Source: JAEXNA01 sp050486105
Lineage (GTDB): Bacteria > Vulcanimicrobiota > Xenobia > Xenobiales > JADMJV01
NCBI GenBank assembly: GCA_050486105.1
Contig: JBJHCR010000404.1
Span: forward strand, 1 to 5,445
DNA: 5,445 nt
Direction of reading: 5' to 3'
The number at the start of each line of letters is the position of its first letter. Within the stretch, counting starts at the first letter, position 1. The notes below the pieces were generated by a model, which saw only the letters and a program-made list of their open reading frames with translations, was not told the origin of the DNA and made no database searches. Positions 1 through 5,445 of this stretch are shown piece by piece. The translations under genes were made by a program, and so were the position numbers.

Positions 1-1
1 G

Positions 2-100
2 GCCTTCTCCGAAAGCGATCTCTTGAAGCTCTCCAAGGGCTCTGAGTTCGGTGGGAACCCTTGCCCTGGGAGAAAAGGTTTTTCCTGTAATGTTTTGTAG
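2..100 (+). CDS. Possible 3' end of an upstream gene (partial)
   Basis: Frame 2 is open from the window edge to a TAG at 98-100 and would encode a 32-residue C-terminal tail with no recognisable motif (it contains SESDLLKLSKGSEFGGNPC). By position it would be the preceding gene of the prepilin cluster, for example a PilV/GspI-type pseudopilin, but nothing in the residues proves that. The competing reading is frame 1, which stops at TGA 43-45 and would end in ...SLEALQGL; it cannot be excluded. Either way the next gene starts close downstream with no obvious promoter or terminator between. Function not assigned. Confidence 0.3.
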   Translation, partial: AFSESDLLKLSKGSEFGGNPCPGRKGFSCNVL

Positions 101-161
101 GGGGAAATTAGAAGTCGATGGATGTTTGGCTCCGATAGGTGAGTCTAGAAAATGGGGATTC

Positions 162-818
162 TTGAAGATTAAGCGAACACAAGGCCATTTGGGAGTCACC
201 CTGGTTGAACTCCTAGTCGCATTAGCCCTCTTGGGCCTGGTGTTGGTCCTACTCTTCAGGGTCTTCACGCCGGGGCTCACTATTTGGAAAACCGCCCGAG
301 CTGAAGCAGAACTCGAACAGCAGGCGATGGTGGCCGAGGCTCGCATCGCTCGCTCTCTATTGGCCTCGGATAGCGAATCCTTTACCGTCCTTCAAGATCC
401 TGATCTGCACGCGTTCTCCCTCCTTTCTCACGAAGGAACCGACGCAGACCCTGGCTACGACGACCTTACCGGGAGGACGATCTGGAAGTCGGTAGAGATT
501 TTCATGCTTAGGCCGTCAAACGGCGAACTCTACCACCTGAAGTGGTTCGGTGCCGATCCGGATTTGGGCTACCAACTTCCTACCGATTCTGAGGCGGAAC
601 CCTTTCGTCTTGACCCGGACGATCTTCGCACTTTGTGCCAGGACCCTAATCTGGAAAGGCGCCTGCTCGGTCGCCAAGTGACCCTCTTGAATCTCATCCC
701 CCTAGAGGATTCCGTCGGTTGGAAGTTCCTATTGGAGTCGCAGACTTCTGTTCCTAAAGGGATGAAATCACTCCAGAGAGGAGCGGTTCTGGTGCCCAGA
801 ATCCGGACTCACAAATGA
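162..818 (+). CDS. Prepilin-type N-terminal cleavage/methylation protein, PulJ/GspJ or PilW-like minor (pseudo)pilin
   Basis: Likely minor pseudopilin of a type IV pilus or type II secretion machine, inserted in the inner membrane, processed by prepilin peptidase and incorporated at the fibre tip. With a TTG start at 162 the protein has 218 residues. Residues 1-11 form a short basic leader (MKIKRTQGHLG), followed by VTLVELL: Gly11 is the -1 residue and Glu16 the +5 residue required for cleavage and methylation. Val replaces the usual Phe at +1. A hydrophobic helix (about 12-33) leads into an amphipathic helix with the AEAELEQQAMVAEARIARSL pattern typical of PulJ/PilW proteins. The rest is a divergent globular domain. 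The frame is open from 51 (GTG 51, ATG 90), but those starts give leaders of 48 or 35 residues, longer than normal. A GGGGA at 154-158 lies only 3 nt from the TTG. The stop overlaps the next start (ATGA, 815-818). PulJ versus PilW cannot be decided from sequence alone. Confidence 0.85.
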   Translation: MKIKRTQGHLGVTLVELLVALALLGLVLVLLFRVFTPGLTIWKTARAEAELEQQAMVAEARIARSLLASDSESFTVLQDPDLHAFSLLSHEGTDADPGYDDLTGRTIWKSVEIFMLRPSNGELYHLKWFGADPDLGYQLPTDSEAEPFRLDPDDLRTLCQDPNLERRLLGRQVTLLNLIPLEDSVGWKFLLESQTSVPKGMKSLQRGAVLVPRIRTHK

Positions 819-2128
819 GAGGCCGCAGGCGTGGAGGGGCGCTGGCCTCAACCTTCTTGGTGATCGTGTTGCTCTTCATGTTCGGATTGACTCTGGCCGA
901 GTTGGCCACCTTTGATCTGCGAATCGTCCATAGAACCGTTGAGCGACAACGAGCCTTCGAAGCCGCAGAAGCCGGGCTCAACCACGTCATTGCTCGACTC
1001 GGAGCCGACCCCCGGGTGGGGACTCAGGGCGAGGTGTTTCAAGAAGTTCTCCCTGATGGCAGTCGCTTTTCGGTGATTTTCGGGGAATCCGTTCAAGACC
1101 CGTTGTCGGTGAACAACTTGGAGAGCTTCGAAGGACAGACTGCTGCCTATCGCGGCCGAGTGGTGCCCGCTCATCATGCACTCTTATTCGCCGAGGGTAC
1201 CAGCCCCAGAGGCGAGAGCGTCCTTTTAGAATCTCTGGTTCGAATGGAAGCCCTGCCTTACGCGGTGGCCGGCACTCAAAAAGTTGAAGCAAACTCTCTG
1301 CAAGTTTTCGGTACTTACACCGGGGAAGCAGCCGAAAGAGCGGCCCGCGATGCTGCGGCTGCCGGGGAGGAACTGCGGGCGGGTCACGTTTATTCAGGGT
1401 CGAACGCTGCCGACAGCACCCAGATTAATGGTTTGTCCCAGATAACCGGAGACGTGCGTTCCGTGGGGGGGGCCAGCCTTTCGGCGACCACTTCGGTTCA
1501 AGGCCAGGTGCTCACCGGGCGAGATCCTGATCGGTTGCCCGATTTTCGGATCGAAGACTTCGACAATTCCGAGGTTCCGGGAGTAGTCCTAGATGAAGGG
1601 GGCACCAAGCTTGTCGATGTCCTGAGCGGGCAGCACTACTTTGACGGTTCGGTCGATTTCGCTGGAGCCTTGTTGCTCAATGATGCCACCATTTATGTGG
1701 CCAACGGAGGGGACTTCACCGTTCGAGGCGGATTGGTCGGACGAGGGACGGTCTTTGTTAGTGGACAGACAAACATTGGACTTGGGGTCGAATTCTCAGG
1801 AAGTAACCGAATCGCTATTTTCAGTGAGGGAGATATAACTATCGGCCAAATTTTGGGGGGAGCAATTCCTATCGAACTTCCCGTGGGTTTGCCTGGGATT
1901 TTTCAGGGAGTGCTCCTGACTCATGGAAACTTCCGCGGGCCACCGCTCTTGATTGTCTTGGGTTCGATCTATGCGAATCGGCCAGGAGATCCCGAGGCGG
2001 GCCATGTGCACCTCGGGTTAGGTTCCATCGTGGCTCACGTTTCTGAGTATTCGGCTTTTGCCAGCTTTTGGTTGGCGCTGGGAGGCGAAGCCGAGGTTGT
2101 GCAGGTTTATTGGAGTCAGCTCAGATAG
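815..2128 (+). CDS. PilX-like pilus assembly protein with long beta-rich C-terminal region
   Basis: 437 residues. The N-terminus is basic (MRGRRRGGALAS), followed by a membrane helix at about residues 9-31 and then a polar helix carrying AFEAAEAGLNHVIARL at 47-62, the signature of PilX N-terminal and related pilin-like proteins. There is no Gly-Phe-Thr-Leu-x-Glu cleavage site of the classical type, as is usual for this family; Gly7 or Gly8 could serve as the -1 residue. After about residue 155 the protein is rich in Gly, Val, Ser and Asn with recurring short strands (GLSQITGDVRSVGGAS, VQGQVLTG, DATIYVANGGDFTVRGG), resembling the beta-helix-like C-terminal parts of large PilX-type proteins. 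The family is associated with the pilus tip or with adhesion. Translation probably starts by coupling: the ATG overlaps the previous stop by 4 nt and no good Shine-Dalgarno is close. Eight consecutive G at 1465-1472 lie inside the gene. It could alternatively be a tip adhesin rather than an assembly factor. Confidence 0.8.
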   Translation: MRGRRRGGALASTFLVIVLLFMFGLTLAELATFDLRIVHRTVERQRAFEAAEAGLNHVIARLGADPRVGTQGEVFQEVLPDGSRFSVIFGESVQDPLSVNNLESFEGQTAAYRGRVVPAHHALLFAEGTSPRGESVLLESLVRMEALPYAVAGTQKVEANSLQVFGTYTGEAAERAARDAAAAGEELRAGHVYSGSNAADSTQINGLSQITGDVRSVGGASLSATTSVQGQVLTGRDPDRLPDFRIEDFDNSEVPGVVLDEGGTKLVDVLSGQHYFDGSVDFAGALLLNDATIYVANGGDFTVRGGLVGRGTVFVSGQTNIGLGVEFSGSNRIAIFSEGDITIGQILGGAIPIELPVGLPGIFQGVLLTHGNFRGPPLLIVLGSIYANRPGDPEAGHVHLGLGSIVAHVSEYSAFASFWLALGGEAEVVQVYWSQLR

Positions 2129-2139
2129 CTTCACGGGTG

Positions 2140-3489
2140 ATGAGCTTAAGGCGTCAAGGATGGACATGTCTTGTGTTGTTAGGTCTGTTGACCTCAGCCG
2201 TTGCTGCGAAAACCTCGAGCGAAGAGGTGAAGAAGGTGTCCATCCATGTTTTCCCCCCTGAAGCCGAGATTCGTATTTTTCCACCGGGCAGCCCAAGTGG
2301 CAAGGGCGATCCCGTTCGCAACGGTGGCACCTTTCAGGTACGAGGAGTCCTCACTTTGCCAGTTCGTCTTTCCGCCGCAGGATACCGAAGCGAAGAAATT
2401 CAACTGAAGTTGCTGAGTGCGAGCGCAGAACGGCCCGGGCATTGGCGCTTTGAGTATGACCTTGAGCCGGCGGGTCTGCTCTCTTTGGTCAAGCATGAGT
2501 TTCGACGTCACCCCAGGCGCAGTTTTGGGATATTGACGGGACTCTTGGCTCTTTGTGGGCTCATTCTTGGCCGCCTGCTGCGGACGAACTTGGCTTGGAA
2601 GAGGCAAGCTGAGCTAGAAAGCAGGATCGCCAAGGAAGAGGCTCAGCGGGCCAAGGACCGCCTGGACGAAGTCGACCCAAATCTCGAAGATCGGCAGATC
2701 GATGGTTACCGGATTTCCCATAAGCTAGGCGAGGGGGCGACAGCCGTTGTTTATCAAGCCACTCATTGTGATTTTGAAGACGTTGTAGCCATTAAGTTCT
2801 TGCGATCAGAGTTCAAGGATGCCGAGTTGATGGCACGACTCGGTCAGGAGATCGCTATTGGAAAGGATCTCAATCATAAGAACTTGGTTCGACTCTTCGG
2901 ATTCGGAACGTTCCGAGAAGCGCCATACTTGGTGGTGGAGTATGTCGCGGGTGAGCCCTTGGAAGAACGGGTAAAGCGGGGGCCCGTAGACCTGCTCTTC
3001 GCTATCAGTGTTTTGGCCCAGGCTTGTGAGGGCCTGGAGTACGCCCATGCTCGGGGGATCGTGCATCGAGATCTGAAACCCGCAAACATTTTTGTCACCC
3101 CGGACGGTACGGTCAAGATTCTGGATTTTGGACTCGCAAAGCTTCTGGATTCCGAGAAACGACTCACCATGACCGGGCAGGCTTTGGGGACCCCTTATTA
3201 TATGAGTCCGGAGCAAAGCAAAGGTTTAGCTACTGAGGCCTCAGACATCTATTCGCTCGGGGTGATAGGGTTTCAGATGCTCACCGGCCAGCTTCCTTTT
3301 GACGGAGATACCGTGGTGGCCGTGGTGACCGCCCATTTTTTCTCTCCAGTGCCCTCGATCCGTGAATCGAACCCTTCAGTTCCTGAAACCCTGGAGTCTC
3401 TGATCAGCAGTATGCTAGCGAAAAATCCCGAAGAACGACCCGCATCCCCTTTGAAGATCCTTAAGGAATTGAAGGAGATTTCTCGATGA
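2140..3489 (+). CDS. Membrane-anchored Ser/Thr protein kinase with PEGA-like extracytoplasmic domain
   Basis: With ATG 2140 the protein has 449 residues. Residues 1-23 look like a signal sequence or signal anchor (MSLRRQGW, then a hydrophobic core ending AVAA). Residues about 32-110 form a PEGA-like beta domain (SIHVFPPEAEIRIFPP ... LSAAGYRSEEIQL). A membrane span lies at about 128-147, then a charged helical linker (152-187). The kinase domain runs from about 190 to 449 and looks fully active: Gly-rich loop GEGATAVV (197-204), Lys219 in VAIKFL, alpha-C Glu237, HRDLKPAN (309-316), DFG (329-331), activation loop with Thr343 and Thr345, GTPYYMSPE (350-358), and DIYSLGV. It is an RD kinase. The order (sensor, membrane, kinase) is the reverse of PknB-type kinases. 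The frame is open from TTG 2068, but that start overlaps the previous gene and hides the signal sequence; GTG 2137 is an equal alternative. No clear Shine-Dalgarno; the start is 11 nt after the previous stop. The stop overlaps the next start (ATGA). Substrate unknown; the neighbouring pilus proteins are obvious candidates by inference. Confidence 0.93.
   Translation: MSLRRQGWTCLVLLGLLTSAVAAKTSSEEVKKVSIHVFPPEAEIRIFPPGSPSGKGDPVRNGGTFQVRGVLTLPVRLSAAGYRSEEIQLKLLSASAERPGHWRFEYDLEPAGLLSLVKHEFRRHPRRSFGILTGLLALCGLILGRLLRTNLAWKRQAELESRIAKEEAQRAKDRLDEVDPNLEDRQIDGYRISHKLGEGATAVVYQATHCDFEDVVAIKFLRSEFKDAELMARLGQEIAIGKDLNHKNLVRLFGFGTFREAPYLVVEYVAGEPLEERVKRGPVDLLFAISVLAQACEGLEYAHARGIVHRDLKPANIFVTPDGTVKILDFGLAKLLDSEKRLTMTGQALGTPYYMSPEQSKGLATEASDIYSLGVIGFQMLTGQLPFDGDTVVAVVTAHFFSPVPSIRESNPSVPETLESLISSMLAKNPEERPASPLKILKELKEISR
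3472..3477 (+). promoter_or_regulatory. Strong Shine-Dalgarno (AAGGAG) for the GAF-GspF gene
   Basis: AAGGAG lies 8 nt upstream of ATG 3486, inside the last codons of the kinase gene. It is the only textbook ribosome binding site in the cluster and fixes the start of the GAF-GspF gene, which confirms that the GAF domain belongs to the same polypeptide as the platform domain. The other starts (162, 815, 2140) have weak or no such site. Confidence 0.8.
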
Positions 3490-5174
3490 ATTTCTCCAGC
3501 GAGAGTGTCGATAGTCTTCTCACGGAAGCCTTGGAGAAGACTAGGGAAAAGCTCGTGACGGCCGATCGCGTTTTTTTCTTTCTCCAGGAAGGTCGCGAGT
3601 TTCGGGTCAAGGCTGCTTTCGGTGGAAGGTCCAAGGATGCTATCCTTTCTGATAAGGTGAGTCGAGCCATCTTGCGAAGGGTTCGTCGAACCGGGCGAAC
3701 CTTGTTCATGTCGGACGCCATGGCCGATGGTGGTCTGAGTCCTCGACAGAGCATTCGAGAGATCGGACAGCGTTCGGTGATCTGTGCTCCCTTGAAGGCC
3801 CGGGACCAGGTCGTGGGATTAGTGTACGCCGACACCGTCTCGATGGTCGCTGCGTTCTCTCCCGACAATCTGAGTTGGATGAATGCGCTTGTAGGCCACC
3901 TTGACCGCCATCTGGAGCCGTTATTGCCTGAGCACTTGGAAGCCATCGAGGAGGAGGAACTTCCCGAGCCGCCTCAGGAACCGCTCAAGGAAGGTCTTCC
4001 TGCCTGGTCCCCGGTCCACCGGAGAAGACCGCCCAAGCCAAGCGAGGGACCGGTGGTTACGGTTCTCGGTGAGAAGATCCCCAATTTGGCTGCTAGGAAA
4101 GTTAAGCCCTTGGGGAGGCGGCGGCTGGTTCGGCTCTTCAAAGTGCGTCCGGTGGACCGAGCCATCTTTTTTCGCTCCTTGGCCACCATGATCGCGGCTG
4201 GCATCACCATTCACCGGGCTTTCGACGTCCTGTCCGAACAGGCCGGTAGGATGGGGCCGGTGGCCAAGCAGCTTTGCGACGACGTCGTCAATGGACACCT
4301 CATGTCTGCTGCCATGAAGCGCCATCCCCGAATCTTTGGGAAGGTTCACTGCAGCCTGGTCACAGTGGGAGAGGAGACCGGCAACCTTGATTCTCTCCTT
4401 GAATCCTTGGCCCAACACGAGGAACGACTCTTGGCTCTTCGTGGACGGATGCAGGCAGCGGTGGCCTATCCCGCATTGGTCTTGTTGTTCTGCCTAGGCG
4501 GATGCATGGCCGCTCCACATCTCTTTTTGAACGAGCTTTTTGCCACTCTGCGCGAGGCAAACATGACTTTTCCACCCCTCTCGATGGCCGTTATGACTGT
4601 CTCCGAGGCCCTGAGTTCGCTCTGGTTCTGGCTGGTGCTTGTTGGTGCGACAGTGGGGTTTGGGTATGGCGTTCAGTTCCTTCGAGCCAACCGTCCCTTG
4701 CTTATCCAAACGGAGCGAATCTTGCTTCGGGTCGGGACCATAGGACCGTTCCTACAAAACTATGCGATTCTCGGGTTCGCCCGCAGCTTGGGCCTGCTTT
4801 TGGATGCGGGAGTGCGGCTAGACCGTAGCCTCGAGTTAGCCGCCGAGGCTTCGGGGAGCGCTCAACTCGAAAATGCCATGGAAAAGGTCATCGAGGAGCT
4901 CAAGCTGGGCAAGCGATTTTCCTTGTGTCTGTCGAACACCCGTCTCTTCCCCCATGTCTTCATTGAATTCATCGTCATGGGCGAGGAGTCGGGAAAGCTC
5001 GTAGACGGATGCCGCAACGCTGAAATCCTCTTCTTGGACAAGACGGAACGCGCCTTGGATGCTGTGGAGGCCTTGATGGAACCCCTCTCAGTCGCATTTG
5101 TGGGGATCCTCGTGGGTCTGGTGGCGATCGCTTGCCTTCTCCCGCTGGTCAAGATGGTCGAGTCGTTCATGTAG
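3486..5174 (+). CDS. GAF domain fused to PilC/GspF-type inner-membrane platform protein
   Basis: 562 residues, against about 400 for ordinary PilC/GspF. Residues 1-147 form a GAF domain: the C-terminal half (SVICAPLKARDQVVGLVYAD, 97-116, then FSPDNLSWMNALVGHLDRHL) matches the pattern of GAF domains found with FHA and kinase signalling proteins. Residues 148-222 are a likely disordered linker, first acidic and Pro-rich (EAIEEEELPEPPQEP), then basic (RRRPPKP, KPLGRRRLVRLFKVR). Two T2SSF domains follow: about 224-350 (DRAIFFRSLATMIAAG ... VGEETGNLDSLLESLA ... VAYPALVLL) and about 428-552 (FARSLGLLLDAGV ... VMGEESGKL). Membrane spans lie at about 326-347, 378-400 and 535-557. The platform half would sit in the inner membrane and link the assembly ATPase to pilin polymerisation; the GAF and linker would be cytoplasmic. 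The reading frame is continuous across the junction. The ATG overlaps the kinase stop by 4 nt and has a strong ribosome binding site. GAF ligand unknown; it may bind a small molecule or only a protein. Confidence 0.93.
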   Translation: MNFSSESVDSLLTEALEKTREKLVTADRVFFFLQEGREFRVKAAFGGRSKDAILSDKVSRAILRRVRRTGRTLFMSDAMADGGLSPRQSIREIGQRSVICAPLKARDQVVGLVYADTVSMVAAFSPDNLSWMNALVGHLDRHLEPLLPEHLEAIEEEELPEPPQEPLKEGLPAWSPVHRRRPPKPSEGPVVTVLGEKIPNLAARKVKPLGRRRLVRLFKVRPVDRAIFFRSLATMIAAGITIHRAFDVLSEQAGRMGPVAKQLCDDVVNGHLMSAAMKRHPRIFGKVHCSLVTVGEETGNLDSLLESLAQHEERLLALRGRMQAAVAYPALVLLFCLGGCMAAPHLFLNELFATLREANMTFPPLSMAVMTVSEALSSLWFWLVLVGATVGFGYGVQFLRANRPLLIQTERILLRVGTIGPFLQNYAILGFARSLGLLLDAGVRLDRSLELAAEASGSAQLENAMEKVIEELKLGKRFSLCLSNTRLFPHVFIEFIVMGEESGKLVDGCRNAEILFLDKTERALDAVEALMEPLSVAFVGILVGLVAIACLLPLVKMVESFM

Positions 5175-5200
5175 GCAGGTCTGCAGTTAAGCTACAAAGT

Positions 5201-5243
5201 CCGCAAAATTCATTCCTTGGTGGCCATGCATCCTATTTTGCGG
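5201..5243. repeat. 9-bp perfect inverted repeat downstream of the operon
   Basis: CCGCAAAAT (5201-5209) and ATTTTGCGG (5235-5243) are perfect reverse complements separated by 25 nt. The repeat begins 27 nt after the stop of the GAF-GspF gene. The A/T part lies on the loop side and no T tract follows on either strand, so it is not a standard intrinsic terminator. It could be an mRNA 3'-end stabilising stem or a protein-binding site. The loop contains the small palindromes TGGCCA and ATGCAT, which overlap each other. Confidence 0.6.
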
Positions 5244-5255
5244 TCTCGAAGCTCA

Positions 5256-5277
5256 CTCAAATACGCATGGTATTGAG
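5256..5277. repeat. Imperfect inverted repeat (8 bp with one bulge)
   Basis: CTCAAATAC (5256-5264) pairs with GTATTGAG (5270-5277) if one A is bulged, with a 5-nt loop GCATG. It lies between the 9-bp inverted repeat and the GC hairpin, giving a row of possible stem-loops in the transcript's 3' region. No T tract follows. Function unknown; it may be chance. Confidence 0.4.
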
Positions 5278-5315
5278 CGTTCGCTTCTCCTTGCGACACC
5301 CACACAAACGCGGTC

Positions 5316-5334
5316 ACCCGCCTTCGGCGGGTTT
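5316..5334 (+). terminator. Probable intrinsic terminator of the pilus operon
   Basis: ACCCGCC (5316-5322) pairs perfectly with GGCGGGT (5326-5332) around a TTC loop, giving a 7-bp GC-rich stem followed by TTT (stem end into 5334) and then CC. The compact CCCGCC-TTC-GGCGGG stem is of a very common bacterial terminator type. The T tract is short, which weakens the call. It has no T tract on the - strand, so it acts, if at all, on + transcription, about 140 nt after the last stop. Confidence 0.6.
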
Positions 5335-5399
5335 CCGGCCGGGCACCTAAGGATCTGGTCCGGAATAACTTTCTATTTTCGGTTGTCGAGGCGCCGGGT

Positions 5400-5417
5400 A
5401 CCCGCGTCCCCGTGGGT
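5400..5417. repeat. GC-rich hairpin beside the putative rRNA end
   Basis: ACCCGCG (5400-5406) pairs with CGTGGGT (5411-5417) with one G-T pair and a 4-nt loop. It overlaps the perfect palindrome CGGGTACCCG at 5395-5404 and directly abuts the segment read as the 3' end of 23S rRNA. Read on the - strand it would be the first structure after the mature 23S end, where processing stems are usual. On that strand the stem has one A-C mismatch. Confidence 0.35.
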
Positions 5418-5445
5418 GTGGCAAGGCGGTTCGAGCGACTAGTAT
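5418..5445 (-). rRNA. Putative 3' end of 23S rRNA (partial, runs off the window)
   Basis: Reverse-complementing the right edge gives ATACTAGTCGCTCGAACC, then GCCTTGCCAC. From memory of the family, bacterial 23S rRNA ends with a conserved (A/G)TACTAAT, then a variable stretch, then a C-rich 3' strand of helix 1 such as GGCTTAACC; Firmicutes have ATACTAATCGATCGAGG. The resemblance, spacing and distance to the end all fit, but only about 28 nt are visible. The mature 3' end is placed near 5418 by analogy only. If right, the rest of the gene lies beyond 5445 and it is transcribed toward the pilus operon. Confidence 0.5.

Noticed and set aside
61..93. Promoter-like TTGCCC ... TGTAAT before the prepilin gene
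   Set aside because: The spacing is about 19 nt and both boxes are poor; chance match is likely, and tight packing of the cluster suggests the promoter lies further upstream.
754..1292. Open frames on the - strand across the PilX-like gene start
   Set aside because: They lie opposite the clear PilX signature, have low-complexity compositions and no recognisable domain; shadows of the + gene.
2068..2139. Upstream TTG start for the kinase
   Set aside because: It would overlap the PilX-like gene by 61 nt and place 24 extra residues before an obvious signal sequence.
3461..4418. Long - strand open frames opposite the GAF and linker region
   Set aside because: No domain-like pattern, rich in Arg/Ser/Pro as expected of antisense of a GC-rich gene; the + strand gene here is unambiguous.
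4502..4828. 108-residue + frame inside the GspF part
   Set aside because: Sits wholly within the conserved platform gene in another frame and has no ribosome binding site or family resemblance.
5132..5350. 72-residue + frame crossing the end of the operon
   Set aside because: Overlaps the conserved C-terminus of the GspF domain, runs through the terminator-like hairpin and has no recognisable features.
5424..5445. tRNA T-arm-like GGTTCGAGCG near the right edge on the + strand
   Set aside because: No acceptor, D or anticodon arms can be built around it; the - strand reading as a 23S end fits better.
1..5445. CRISPR array, insertion sequence or transposase, attachment site
   Set aside because: No regularly spaced direct repeats, terminal inverted repeats or transposase-like coding sequence were seen.

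Overview
The window is a fragment of a bacterial chromosome of moderately high GC. It carries the 3' part of a type IV pilus / type II secretion-like gene cluster on the + strand. Nothing in it fixes the phylum. The eukaryote-like Ser/Thr kinase wired into a pilus operon is the kind of architecture found in deep-branching or signalling-rich Gram-negative-type lineages (Acidobacteria, Planctomycetes/Verrucomicrobia relatives, Eremiobacteria-like groups), but that is only an impression.

Layout, all on +: (i) 2-100, a short tail that may belong to an upstream gene; (ii) 162-818, a PulJ/PilW-type prepilin with a class III leader, best started at TTG 162; (iii) 815-2128, a PilX-like protein with a hydrophobic N-terminus, the AFEAAEAGL signature and a long Gly/Val-rich, beta-repeat-like C-terminal part; (iv) 2140-3489, a complete Ser/Thr protein kinase with a signal sequence, a PEGA-like extracytoplasmic domain, one membrane span and a C-terminal catalytic domain; (v) 3486-5174, an unusual protein that joins an N-terminal GAF sensor domain, through a charged Pro-rich linker, to a PilC/GspF inner-membrane platform protein. 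From 162 to 5174 the genes are packed with ATGA overlaps (815-818, 3486-3489) or an 11-nt gap, so they are almost certainly one translationally coupled transcript whose promoter lies upstream of the window.

How they may work together (inference): the two prepilins are pseudopilus/pilus subunits, the GspF half of the last gene is the membrane platform on which the assembly ATPase acts, and the kinase may sense an extracytoplasmic signal and phosphorylate or otherwise regulate the machine, while the GAF domain gives the platform its own cytoplasmic sensing or protein-interaction input. The translationally coupled kinase plus GAF-GspF fusion is the most novel-looking element here.

After 5174 there are 271 bases with no convincing gene. 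They hold a 9-bp inverted repeat, a second imperfect hairpin, a compact GC hairpin followed by TTT (likely terminator), more GC-rich palindromic sequence, and at the extreme right edge a stretch that, on the - strand, resembles the 3' end of 23S rRNA. If so, the pilus operon converges on an rRNA operon and no 5S gene is visible in the spacer between them.
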